This document shows positions 14,265-26,426 of a stretch of DNA of 64,000 bases, one piece after another. Source of the stretch: Glandiceps talaboti (lineage: Eukaryota; Hemichordata; Enteropneusta; Spengelidae). The DNA lies in contig NC_135558.1 of the NCBI RefSeq assembly GCF_964340395.1, positions 12,985,001-13,049,000 on the forward strand, given 5' to 3'. Positions within the stretch are counted from its first letter, which is position 1. Every line of letters starts with the position of its first letter. The notes beneath the pieces are model-generated. The model saw nothing but the letters and a program-made list of their open reading frames with translations. It had not been told where the DNA came from and made no database searches. Both the position numbers and the translations under genes were made by a program.

Positions 14265-16218
14265 ATCATCGAGCACGTTGTAAAGCAAGGCAAAGAAGTG
14301 AGACTTACCGCTTTTCGCCACTTCAGCATACTGAAATCATTTGATGGTATTGACGGCAACAACCCCATTGAATTGCTTTCCAGTCGCTCTAAAACTACAC
14401 TCTCTTGTTAATTAGCGAGCATTTATTAGGTTAACTACACTAGTTGAAATGCTACAAGACAATAATTGTTCAAATACGTGGGTTCATTTCAACTGTCACT
14501 TTGGAGATGCAAATTAGTGAAAACAACACGCAACAGCTGCATAGCTAATTGAATTGCCACGAGGCAGATTTTTTAGGGTCAGTTGTCATGTCAGTTGTGT
14601 ATAAACAGAGAAACCGGTTACGTTGGCAACAGTGGCAGGTTACTGAGATTAAATCATCAGTATTTCTGACTATTTTCCATTGATAAAAAGATAAACAGCT
14701 ATACTGCATGTAACATATCTATAATAATTATTATTATCATTTATTTTCAAGAGACCTATGAACGATTAAAATAAAAATACTGGTTATCATTTGAACCTTA
14801 GCAAAGTACTAGAATGTACAATAATTTATGTGCATCTAACTAGGTGGGTCAACTTTACTTGTTTTACCAGCAATGTCTTAATACTGTCAGTTCATGTGTA
14901 CACAGTCGATATTATCCCACATAAGTTCATCAGGTCGAGTAAAACACAGCAGAAAATATCGTTCTTATTACACGACCAAGGCATCTGATCATTTATGAGT
15001 AACTTTTTACCTAGTTGTTCAGATTAACAGGCTTTGTCAAACTGTGCGTTTTGCTAGCTTTACCGCTAGACGGTGATGATGGTAGTTTGGGAATTGCTAC
15101 AACCACGACCTCTAGTAGTTTGAGGTCGACATGAAATGCATGGTTACTTCCAATTCAAGCCAAGTTGTATGCGAGAATATATACCCTGGTTTTCCGTTCT
15201 ATGCCATGGCAACACGTGTCTATGTCACTGGTAGGTGGAATATGAGTCAAAACGTCCAGATTTGCTAATATTATCCCCCTTTTGTTTTAAAATTTATCTT
15301 GTACAGGTATAATCGCATTATTCTCCAATGTTTTTCTTCGTTCAACCGGAAAATACTCGTGACAAAAAGGGTATCTCTACGAGTCACAGACTAATAAAGT
15401 AATTCTAAAACCTTATATCTAATAACGCTTATTTCATCGGACGATAGAAAATTGGTGAATAATATCTGAATATACAATAATTTATGATTAGAATATATAT
15501 CTAAAGATGAAGTATTCTCATATTTTGAGATTTCCATTTTTATAGGTAATGATTGGGTCGGACATATTTCATATTTGTAGCAACTTAGGACGTCACTTGG
15601 TCGTATGGCCCGTGGAGAACTGTATTGCAAGGCCATTTTATGAGAAATGCAAGTATTACCCTAATTTGAACACTGAACATTACAAAATACAACATAAATT
15701 GTGTTGAATATTTCAATGCATTCTAGTATATTACTTAGCTGCGTGGATTATCTGTTTATTTTTATTTTGCAGTTCCACTAGTCTTTTCTAATATGGAGTA
15801 GACTTTTCAGTTGTGTTACCTATGTTTATTTTATTTTATTATTGTTTTTTTTTTTTGGGGGGGGGGGTGAATTTTTTATTTTTATTTTTGTTCTTTGTTA
15901 AATCGAAAGTACCTAAAGTATTAAGAAATCCCTTATCGGATCAGTTTTTAATTGATCACAAGAATTCCATGTACATGTATAATGTACAATGATGTTGATT
16001 GAACCTAATTTTTGAGGTGCAACACATAACAATTCTTTCCTTCTATATTTTATTTGTATTGTTGATTTGTCTCTGTGGCCGCTACATTATAAATGTATGC
16101 ATAATTTCTCATGGTTATCGAGCTAGTCTTACCTACATTCAAAATGTCTATCATTGATTGTATCTCAATGTATTCTGATCTTAGGACCGTACCGAGAATC
16201 CGAGGTTGCATAGTTCTG
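14265..16218. other. Intergenic, nothing recognised
   Basis: No gene or RNA is supported. A stretch near 15,035-15,125 resembles the intron-flank repeat of the sulfotransferase copies (CAGGCTTTGTCAA, TTTACCGCTAGACGG) in degenerate form. A G-run lies near 15,858-15,868. Confidence 0.5.
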
Positions 16219-16278
16219 ATATTATATTATATTATATTATATTATATTATATTATATTATATTATATTATATTATATT
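16219..16278. repeat. (ATATT)n microsatellite
   Basis: About 12 units of a pentanucleotide. It is followed by two short direct copies of a CCCCTAAATTAAGC block at about 16,288 and 16,384. A related sequence, inverted, occurs at about 34,915-34,940. Confidence 0.95.
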
Positions 16279-16559
16279 CACTTAACGACATACCCCTAAA
16301 TTAAGCATTTTTAAGTTAAAAAATGGTCCAATCTATATTAAATTTTAGTATATACAAAAAATATAACATGTCGTACCAGATACCCCCTAAATTAAGCCTT
16401 TTTAAGTTAAAAAAATGGCGTAACATCTGAGGGGCCAAAGGTCCATACATTTACATAACAATAGACTCAGCTGTGTATGACGATGAGTCATTCAATTCTA
16501 ATGACCTTTAAGACAACCATTTGAACCAAGGCAAAAAATTAGGTTAATGTAAAATTACA

Positions 16560-19500
16560 TTATTACATTGTTTGTTTTCTAGTTCTTATTCTTTATTCTT
16601 ACGTCTTTTTTGGAATAGGAATAAGACCATTGGTTACTTGTAAATTAGTGGTTACCATTTCATATTTAAAATACATTCTGTTTGGAACTTTATGAGATGG
16701 AACCAAGCCATATGAAACAACATAAATTGTTAAGGGTTTTTGAGGAAGCTCTGTTATCATTCTTGCTGGAAGCCAGCTTTTAAATCCACCATCGGGTCCC
16801 TGAAATTCACCAACAGCAGCAGGACCATAGTTTGAATTTAATTTTTGAACTGAAGTTAACAATAAGATTTCATTCATTGGTACTTCTCGCCATTTTAATG
16901 TTTTTTCAGCAGCTTCCCGCCATTTTATTGTTTCGTTTTCAGCAGTTTTATAAAAAACAGACATCTGGTTTAACATATTCTGAATTTAAACTAGAAAGAT
17001 CTTTAATGTCGTTGTTAATATCTTCCGCTGTTGATTGACTGAATAATCCAGTAAAGTCTTTTTGTTTAAATTCTTTTGTCATTGTACTTTTGTTAGTTAT
17101 TTGGTTTTGTTCGTTGTCAGTGTGAAATGTTTGTATACATTTATATTTTTATTTGTTTAATATGAAACCCACTATCCAAATAGTTTCGTTATTGGTCGAG
17201 ACTATACACTAGAGAACAAGCTAATTATTTTTTAAATGTGTTTTTATTTTTAAAAATATTTGACGCCAACGTAAACGCCACCAACTAAATTTCATATCTT
17301 TATATTTTTTATTCCATTTATCCCAAAACCGTTTAAGGATTTTATTCTGTGAAACTGTCTTTATTTTCAACTCTGGTACTTTAGCTGCTTCCCGATACTT
17401 TTTAAGTATAATAGAATTGCTTTTATGATAATGCTAAAGTTGAGTGATCGATATCGTGTTGGCTCTGTATGAACTTCATTGAGTGATGAAAATATTATAG
17501 TAACAGTTGATAAAAGATAATAATTGAGATTATACCTCTCAAAAACCTATTTATGTGATTTTTAGGATTAGAAATATTTTTAATTTTCACTTGTTCATAA
17601 AAGTTATTATTTAGTGATTTACTAATAGTACAGCAGTCAAAGCAGTGGAACCTTCCATAGATGTCACCACAAATGTTTTTACAAATATCGTCACGAGGTA
17701 TATTAAATCGTCTACATATATTACAATATATAACATCATACATGTTCATGTCTGACATTGAATCACAACAATCAGAGCAATGAGATTTTCCAAAGAGTGT
17801 ACCGCAAATGTTTGAACAATCACGGGTTGCTTTTTTCTGTTTACATAATTTACATACTTCCATTTTATATTTTTATATTTATATATATATTTAATACACT
17901 AATAATATTCCACCACCAGCTAAATAAAGGTATTGGTATATCTTCATATTGTTAGAAGGTTGATAATAATCAGCGAACTGAGGTTCATTTTTGAGACGTT
18001 CAGTATGAGGATGATATTCTTGATATAAATTTAAGTTTTCGTCAGTCATAATCAGATTCTGTCTCGCATGGATATCTATTTTTTTTGCTTTGCTATAAAA
18101 TCCATTACTTGTTGTCTATGTTCTAACCATACTTCATGATCTTTATTGAATTTTTCCAAAGCTAAATCATGTCTCTTCAATTCTTTTTCGTGTTCTTTTT
18201 TGTGTCACCAGATAGTGTCTGGCCTATATAACCAGCTCCAACAAAGGCAGTTGCATTTAAAACTGCTCCACCAACCATCATCGCGATTGCTGCACCCATT
18301 ATGTATGTATATCTAGATATAATTATAAATTTATCCTTTATAAGGATCAACTGGTAACATATTCCTTTGTTCTAACATATCTTTCTCCAATACTGCCCCA
18401 CTCACAGCTATTGCAAGATAAGCAAACTTCTTGAATGAAACACTTGTTTTAGGACTGTCTGGAATAATAAAATCATAGTACGATTAAATTGTGTGCCTTC
18501 ATTGTCCGGCTGTGGGGAAAACTCAATCGCCTCCATTGGCTCCATTGGCTCCTTCGATTCCTTTGGCTCCTTCGGCTCCATTGATTTTAATTTCTTTTTC
18601 TTTTTTGTTTCAGCTGATATTACTGCTAATTTTTCACCACATGCAACTCTACCTGGACTTTTATTGTTTATAGTCACAGTCTCTGCTTGTGTCTCTGCTT
18701 GAGTTTGTTCTGTATCACTCATTTTTACACTATATAACACAAAATATTTCTTTTCAACTTACTTTAATTTTGAAACTCTTTTCATTAAGTTAATTTTCAA
18801 GTTATTTTCAAGTTGTGTTCAAGAACTTGATAAAGAACTTGTTCAAGAACTTGTTCATGTTACTTAAATTATTCTTTTCAACTTTATTAAAGTCACTTAA
18901 GTTACTTTAATTTTTTGAAATTCTTTTTAACTTCCTTCAAGTTAATTTTCAAGTTGTTTTCAAGATCTTGTTCAACAACTTGATCAAGAACTTGTTCATG
19001 TTGACTTAAGTCATTCTTTTCAACTTTATTAAAGTCATTTAAGTCATTTTGTTTAGGGCAAGTATGAGTTGCAAAGTTAATGTTATTTAAAATAATGACA
19101 CCACCACTTGTCAGTGCTAAAAGAGGACCATAACTGTATGCTAACTTTCCAGTAAATTGTTTGAATTGGTTCGTAACAAGAAAATTGTTCTTCAAGTCAT
19201 CACTTAATTTATTCACATTATGCACTGGAAGCAAAAGTCCTACTAAAACTTACTAAGCCCAAATAAAACTCCATTTACAATGTTGTCACTTACGAGAGAA
19301 CTGTAAGTGCTTTCATATAGCTTATAATACTTTTTAATTTCTTTATCACTCGCTTTTTCTATATACTCGAAAGTGATTATTTTTCCCAAGAAAGCTTTCG
19401 ATTGTCCAGCAGCAATGATACATAGTAATCTTTCTCTGTACTTAGCTATTGGAGACACCTGTTCTGGCGTTACTGTTGCTGAATTTTGCTATATAATGTA

Positions 19501-20585
19501 AAAATATATCTTATTTTTTGAAAATACTAGATGATAACTAATGCAATGAATAACCATAAAATATCATTGATTAACATTATATCAAATCTATACTATAAGG
19601 TTGTCTTAATGTAAACACTAATTTACTGTTAGGAGTATCTTTTAATAGTTTGATATATCCACTAACTTCTTCTTTGCTTATTCCATCCCATAGTTTTCAA
19701 TTATTTCTTTCACATCATTTTTACTTGGTGTGTAGTACATGTAGAGAACAAGCATGTCGGGCAGATTATGATTATGTAATCGAAGACATTCTTGTAATGC
19801 GTCTGTAACAGTTGCATAACGAACTCTGTTTTATCCGAACATGTCGGAGCACTGATAAGTATATTGAAAGGAGGTTCAAGCCAGATCATAATAAATTTAT
19901 GATGAAAATATTTGCAGTTATTCTTTCTTGCGGGTTTGTAGCCTCTCGTTTAATTTCCAGTTGAACCCCATCTTTTGTATTCATGACCTTCAGACCATTA
20001 CCATGAAACTTATTATCCTTAAAACTTGTCAAATCAATCAATAAACAGACAGTACTAACAAAAAGGAGGCCTCAGTTACTTCCTCTAGTTTATCAATTGC
20101 TATACCAGCATAGCAGCAGAACTCAGATGCCATGAAATAACGTGTGGCTTCTTCCCAAAACTTCCTAGAAGATAATCCCTGTGCATACACTTTATTTGCA
20201 ATACCTTCTATCGTTATTGCGACAGAATTAATACTATGATTAAATAATAGTTCGGAGTCTAACGCATTTTGTAGCTGTGGTTTGCTGAATAATAAGAAAA
20301 TCACTTTCAAGCTTCTACGTGGTATATTAATGTTTTCGTTAATAATTGTATCTGTACCAGAGAAGTTAATTGTTCTGAAATGTTGGATATGTTCGTAGAG
20401 AAAACTTTTACCACTGTTATAGTAACCCTTAATTTCACTAGCTAACTTTGAGTCTCTTATCGTCTCTCATATTCAAGTTGGATGTTTGTTAAAGTATAAT
20501 CCCAACCATCCGTGTCTTCACTCACCAGGATTTGTTTAACTGGTGCAAGGGTAATCTCCCATTCGATATGACTACCTAAGTTCTA
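16560..20585 (-). mobile_element. Polinton/Maverick relic (capsid-module part)
   Basis: All recognisable pieces read on the minus strand. They include: a double-jelly-roll major capsid protein region (about 20.0-20.5 kb; NKVYAQG motif); a region that may be the packaging ATPase (about 19.6-19.95 kb, tentative); two small proteins common in Polintons (about 18.9-19.5 kb, with LLALTSGG); a charged protein with an SPGRVACGEKLA motif (about 18.4-18.7 kb); a hydrophobic/coiled protein with MMVGGAVLNATAFVGAG (about 17.95-18.3 kb); a Cys-rich protein with two similar C-x2-C modules (17.5-17.9 kb); and a KWREVP-type protein (16.6-17.0 kb). Polymerase, integrase and terminal repeats are not seen, so this is a fragment of a 15-20 kb element and is broken in several places. 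Its right edge coincides with a repeat shared with 61,170. Confidence 0.8.
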
Positions 20586-22793
20586 ATGAGTAAAGTAGAA
20601 AAAAGAAGTAACAATAGAAAAATAGAAAGAAAATAATTCAGCTTCTCAAATATTGTTACTCCTGCCCCTATGGTAAATTGGTACATACATCAACCATAAC
20701 AGAGCAATTGTGTTTGATATACTTTTTAAAGTAGTTTTTTTAATTGTGATGCATAATTCAAATAAATGATCATTTTGATATTAGGCAATCTTTTGAGTTG
20801 CAAGCTTTAAATTTCAGATAATTTAGTACATGCATTGATGGTAACGACGTGCATCAAAGGGTGGGGAGTTCAAAGTTGTTTAACTATGTAGCTTATAACC
20901 TTAATTGTTTCATTATATCACCTAATTTCTATTTTAAAACAATGATGTCACAATACATTCGATGCGATTGGATGTAAGTAAACGATGAAGTCATCGGTGA
21001 CAATTAGCATAAAATGCGATCGTCAGCGAAAATCTAGCTTATCGTATAAACAAAGACAATAAGCTCTCATTCATGTATTCATTGACAAAACAATAAAATG
21101 ATTTTAATTAAATGTTAATGATACATGCAATACATGGCAATTGTACAAAAAAGTTGATATAGCCACTTAAAAGAAAATAATTTGATAAGAAACTGAGTGA
21201 TAATAAGCACATATCTAGAAAATAGTCTATGATAATTTTTAGTACTAGTAAGCATACTCAGAAGCAACACACTAATTTTAAATCAGAAAAACGTGTAAGT
21301 AGTTGCGGTCAGGTATCCGTATATATAATTGACAATGATCGTTGCAAAACACAAATGAGAAATATGAAAAAAAATTTCACGATGGAAATACCGTTACATC
21401 GATTAAGTGACTATTCAATAAGTATATTTCAATCATATAACAATGGCCATTCTTATACATATTGACGCAAATATACTTGTTATTCTCACATATCGCAATT
21501 AATGGATCCCTTTACAACATTTGAATTTAACACTGGAAATCTCATGATACAGGTACTTTCAAATATCTACTCAAAGCTTCGACACAAACAATGGTTACTT
21601 AAAGTTTCACCACATAAGAATTATCAATTCAACTCAATGATACCACAGCTTAATTGAAACAAAGTTTTATTTTAAGAAAAAGTCAACATTTATTAAACAA
21701 TGATGTCATAATAACTTCTATGTGATTGGCTGTAAAGTAAACGATGACGTCATCGGTGATAATTAACTTAAAATGGGATCGTATGGGATCGTCAGCGAAA
21801 TTCTCATTTATCTTATACACTAAGACAATATGCTCTCAGTAATCTATTCTTGACAAAGCAATGGAATATTGTTTACACTCAACTTATCACAATATGTCAA
21901 TGCCTAGTTTTCTCGTCAGTCAATCTATAAGAGCCAGGATTAAAAGTATTAGTTTGGTAGCTCAATTTTAGAAGTGATTTTAATATATGTTTTTAGATAA
22001 TGATTAGAAATTGCTGAAATAGTAACTGTTTTTGGTCTCTGACAACAACACAGTATATGGCCAGTTCCCAAATTTAGTGAACGTGTATTCCCTGCTGTAT
22101 ACTGTACAAACTATAGTAATTGTAATAGTGTGACAACTTAATTCAATCATGTGTTTAGTGTCACAAAGCAACCGCCAAATTACAGAAATGGGTGACCGTA
22201 TTTTGTCATTACTTTTTCATGGCAACTATAGGTCGGTCGGTCGATTTTTAAAAAAAAGCAAAATAAAATCATCTTCTTCATTTTCTCTGCCTAGCCTTTT
22301 CTATCTTCTCTAAATAATTGGCATGTTCTCACTCTACTTGAATAACTTTCCTTATGAAAGAAATGCTCTGTTCGTGAACAGGTGCCGTCATCGCCGCCAT
22401 GACTGTAGATGATGTCGACAGTCCAGATGCTTGCTTATTCTTGCCATAGGGGCGCTGTTCCGCAGAATATGAAGGTTGGAAACAACAAAACTATTTTTTA
22501 AAGAACTATTTATTTTGATGTCGGAACTGAAAATTTGGGTCGGTCGGGTAATGAGAAACAGAAAAATATACGGTCACCCTTGGCAAAAGTACGTATACGA
22601 CCGACGTTGTTTTCACTAGGTAGTGAACATGAATTGCTAGATTTTATAAAGATATGGACATTACATAATATAATGATGCACTCCTACTAGTTCAAGGATT
22701 TTGGCGTTAAACCGTACTTGAATAGTCATAGTTCCATGGTTGTTGGTACTTGTTCATTTGCACTTTTCTGATAAATAGGTCACACTTATGTCT
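20586..22793. repeat. Duplicated flank block downstream of copy 2
   Basis: Positions 20,586-21,230 match 61,170-61,700 and 62,310-62,450, and 21,680-22,793 match the 3' flanks of copies 1 and 6. Two CCAAT-CRE modules lie at about 20,945-21,005 (CRE degenerate) and 21,703-21,765 (perfect TGACGTCA). No gene is supported. Confidence 0.65.
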
Positions 22794-23835
22794 TCAATGC
22801 TGCCGTTCAGTTATCAATTTCATCCACTCTCTCGGCACTAAAATTGATTGTCTGCATTCCTTAGACGGTGCTGACCGTGGGATATTCAGTTGCTAACCCT
22901 TCCCATCTGTTGCATTTGTACTTGTTACACAGTTTTCACTGAAGTTCCTCAGTTCTGATCGAAATTCAGAAAGGTCAGATTGAAATGTTGGGCCATATTC
23001 TGCTACTCGTTCCAAGCGAGTCTTATTAAAGTTCAGGTAAAGAAGAAAATCAGCTCGATTCAATTGTCGAATCTTGTCATTTACATCAGCGGAGTACTTA
23101 CTGGGTTGTTTCTTTCGTACATGTTGTGCCATGCAAATAGTATCTGTCATATTCCAGCAAAACAATTTTCTCATCAACAAAAGTTATTCATCGAAATATT
23201 CAGTTATTAACACCAAATCTAGTTCATTCTGCAGTCTTTGAATTGTCTCATTAATGAATGTCTCGTTCGTATGCTTACTTCTTGGTAAACCAAGGTCTTG
23301 GAACTGTGTGTTGGTACCTGACATAACACTTTTATATCGACCTGGATTACGGGCAAATTTAAGAAAGGAATCATCATTAACCGTAGACTTAAGTTTATTT
23401 TTGAGATGACACACATGTTTGTTCAAACCAAAAAAACAAAAGTAGGATTCAAATTGTGTTGCTGGATCCCGTAAAATTGTAATATATTTGGTATTTGGTG
23501 TCATGAACAAGTCTAAAGCAGTTTTATTAAATGTTAAATGAACTGTGGTTATATTAAATATGAATCTACTAGTGTCATTAATGTCAACATTTATTGGTGG
23601 CCCGAACAGTTTCTTAGGACTGTCACGATTAATCGCAATCTTCCTGATATGACCGACTCGCAGATGATCTTTTCTGTTAAACATGAAAGACAAGTTCCTG
23701 TTATATCCATATCTGTCCAGTATTGTGGAAAGTGTCGTACTTCCTGTCTTATGAGTCTTCACGAAGACAAAGTTGTTGATTGGATGAAATTGGCAGTTGA
23801 CTGGATGACGTGGCGAATTTGTGATGGATTGCCAT
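22794..23835 (-). pseudogene. Galactose-3-O-sulfotransferase-like 3' exon (copy 2), pseudogene
   Basis: The exon has the same boundaries, TTTCAG acceptor and motifs (KTHKTGSTTL, ILRDPATQFES, KLFCWNMTD) as the intact copies. Two in-frame nonsense changes are seen by comparison with its paralogues. One is a TAA at 23,184-23,186, where others have TCA in EYFDES. The other is a TAG at 22,893-22,895, where copy 6 has CAG. No frameshift is visible, so inactivation is recent. The frame happens to stay open upstream of the acceptor to 23,918, giving a hydrophobic leader (MPINLFLWLGLSFMFL). The same stretch has stops in copies 1 and 4, so this is probably intron read-through and not the true anchor. 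Confidence 0.88.
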
Positions 23836-24300
23836 CTGAAAATATAGATCACAATCAGAAAATGAAATTGCAAGAACATAAAAGAGAGACCGAGCCAAAG
23901 GAACAGATTAATAGGCAATGATAAAGAAAGTAGTGAGATAGTGAACTGATTTTATAAAGATATATAATGCTATTAAATACGTTCATCCGTACTGTAATAC
24001 AACATTATTTACGAGCAACGTTTCGCCTGTTCAGGTGGACAGGCTTTGTCAAGCCATCACAACTACGCCACCTAGAGGTAAATCTTGCAAAGCGGAGAGT
24101 TTGATAAAGTATGTCGACCTACCCTACTATCCTATTTGAAAGGTTGGAAGACATTATTATCAATGTTATAAACACAATTTTCTAATATCTTATTGTAAAA
24201 TTGCAACTCTAAAGCACATCGTACTATGAAATATTTCCACTACACAGTACGATCACCAACATTTGTTCATTATTTGCATTGTGCCTTTAATTTAATCAAC
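23836..24300. repeat. Duplicated 5' intron flank of copy 2 (type I)
   Basis: This flank matches 2,903-3,350 and, inverted, 42,460-42,932. It includes the Penelope-like end motif near 24,014-24,060. Confidence 0.6.
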
Positions 24301-25073
24301 ATGAATGTATGTATATTAATATATATAATAAAGGTATAAAAGTGTCTCTGTGAAGAGAACAGTGCTCAATGTAATATTAATAGCCGAGCAAAATGTACTT
24401 AAGATCAGAAATTAGCAGATCATAATTCATCTGAGCATCGAAGAAGCGCGAAACTGAGTTAAAGTGGGCATATGGATGAGGATATGGTATTTGTTTACCT
24501 CTGCAAATAAGAAAATAGATGTATAGAATGAAACTATGTCATAAAACTAAGTCTCTGGTCGATCAATACATACCACACTGCATCTATTAGCAACGTACGG
24601 CTGTATACAAGATTTCCGAGGTAAACAATCTTTTGAATAGGGCGCCATTGCAGATAGTTGTTCACGTGACAAGATGCGCAGGAACTGCCTTCGTCACAAA
24701 TATAACGGGATCGCGTACTATGCGTTACGAAGCAAGACGAGACTACGTCGCAAATTTTTGGCATGCGCAGCAGACAGTTTATGACTTCCACAATGGCGGA
24801 CTCAATGGAGGTAAGTCGAAGCAATCATCATATTACGTCGAACAAAATTGAGTATAATATGTCCACATGATGGAAACTCAGCCATGTAAAAAATCGTTAC
24901 TCTAAGACATTTTGAATTAATGCAACGTACTTTATCCTCAGAAAAAGGGCCTTGTCAACAATACTGAGTAAACATACAGATGAACAGCATATAGCACTAT
25001 TTAAAGGGAAGATTATTTCAGCCACCTTGCATATTGATAATTAGGTAACCTTGAGGAACGTATATTAGCATCC
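24301..25073. repeat. Inverted segmental duplicate of 41,686-42,450
   Basis: This block, with the adjoining copy 2 flank, is repeated in inverse orientation at 41,686-42,450 next to copy 4. It carries the CpG-rich promoter-like block listed separately. Part of it (about 24,840-25,073) recurs at 55,035-55,260. Confidence 0.8.
24640..24816 (+). promoter_or_regulatory. CpG-rich promoter-like block with a tiny first exon
   Basis: This is a GC- and CpG-richer island in AT-rich DNA. It contains CACGTGAC, a GCATGCGCAG (NRF1-like) site, and CACAATGGCGGAC, which resembles a YY1 site overlapping a start codon. From the ATG at 24,793 a short frame encodes MADSME and runs straight into a consensus donor, GAG|GTAAGT, at 24,811. 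The same ATG, codons and donor are kept in the inverted duplicate. The rest of such a gene is not identified. The block could also serve copy 2, which reads the other way. Confidence 0.4.
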
Positions 25074-25503
25074 CAACTGTCAACGTCATCTAACGAGTAG
25101 TTTCCTTGTTCTATTTGTTGTTGAAAAAGTCACAGCTGTTGTGGTTAATTTGTATGCCTATAAAGGGTCATAATGTTTTAAACAAATCTCAATGTTGACA
25201 CCCTTAGAAGCGAAACTTGAGATTGGCCTGCTAAGTGTTAAACGTGTTTAGACATAATTTGTGTATGAACGATGGACTCATCTTATCATGAACCATGCTT
25301 CATGAAATCTGAGACCAATTTCAGCTCAGAGCCTCTTGAATTTGTTTTTATAAAAAACAAACATACCATTTTATTACTTACTAAATACTTGCATATCACT
25401 GATTCGATCACTTTGCTTTGAGGAGAGTCACAGCTGAACACTGTGAAAGATCTCGACCACATAAAAAAGGCAAACGGTCTAGAGGATTTAATTTGAAGGT
25501 TAT
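25074..25503. repeat. Degenerate dispersed repeat
   Basis: Positions about 25,080-25,460 are related to 51,060-51,235, 52,711-52,850 and 55,260-55,600. No gene is seen. Confidence 0.55.
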
Positions 25504-25623
25504 ATTCATTCATTCATTCATTCATTCATTCATTCATTCATTCATTCATTCATTCATTCATTCATTCATTCATTCATTCATTCATTCATTCATTCATTCA
25601 TTCATTCATTCATTCACTCACGG

Positions 25624-25658
<35 letters not shown>
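25504..25658. repeat. (ATTC)n and (CA)n microsatellites
   Basis: About 28 ATTC units (25,504-25,616) are followed by about 16 CA units (25,626-25,658). Confidence 0.95.
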
Positions 25659-25660
<2 letters not shown>

Positions 25661-25670
25661 TCGGATATAA

Positions 25671-25793
25671 TGTACACTTCGCGATTTCCTTTTGGCTGCT
25701 ACATTTACTGTCGCTTGTTATCTCATGAGCGCTCGTAACATACAAATAAACGACAGTAAACGTAACCGCCGAAAAGAAATCGCGAAGTGTACA
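25671..25793. mobile_element. MITE-like foldback, 123 bp
   Basis: Both ends carry an inverted repeat of about 45 bp starting TGTACACTTCGCGATTTC, with a few mismatches. There is no coding capacity. It is probably a non-autonomous DNA transposon; the superfamily is not clear. Confidence 0.75.
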
Positions 25794-26426
25794 ATACATT
25801 GGTTTGAGCTTGGACACAAGCAATGCTGACTTTCGTTTCAACACATAAACAATATCAATTCAATTCAATAATATTGCAGACTAATTAAATACGAACAGAA
25901 ACAATCGTTATACTAAATTTACTCCAGTACAGATATCCAGTACAGATTATTAATTATATACTTTAAGGATATTTTTTACATTTCTATTATTAAACAACGA
26001 TGTCGTAATACCTCCACCTGATTGGATGTAAAGTAAACGATGACGTCATCGGTGATAATTAACATAAAATAGGATCGTCAGCGAAATTCTAATTTATCGT
26101 ATACACTAAGAGAATATGCTCTCAGCAATCTACACTTTGACAAAACAATGAAATTATTTTTGCACTAAACTGATCACAGTAAGTGAATGCTTAGTTTTCT
26201 CACCAGTCACCCGATAAGAGCCAGGGTTGAAATGATTAGCCTGGTAGCGCACTTTTAGAAGTTAATTTAGTATATAGTATATAAACAACAGGTCAATATA
26301 GCTAAAATAGTAACTTTGTTTTGGTCTGTGACAATAGCACAACATTTCGAATTCCAAACTTGAATGTTCATAGTTCCAAGATTGTTGGTACTTGTGCTTT
26401 TCTGATAAATTGGTCACACAGTGTCT
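25794..26426. repeat. 3' flank of copy 3
   Basis: The part from about 25,960 matches other sulfotransferase 3' flanks, with a CCAAT-CRE module at about 26,000-26,062 (GATTGG, then GATGACGTCATC). Confidence 0.6.

Noticed and set aside
23836-23918. Hydrophobic leader MPINLFLWLGLSFMFL before copy 2, a tempting signal anchor
   Set aside because: The same stretch contains stops in copies 1 and 4 and ends in a conserved branch point and TTTCAG acceptor, so it reads as intron. Copy 2 is also a pseudogene.
24534-24824. 96-codon minus-strand frame in the promoter-like block
   Set aside because: It is open in both inverted copies but crosses the CpG-rich regulatory block and matches no family. Better explained by the duplication.
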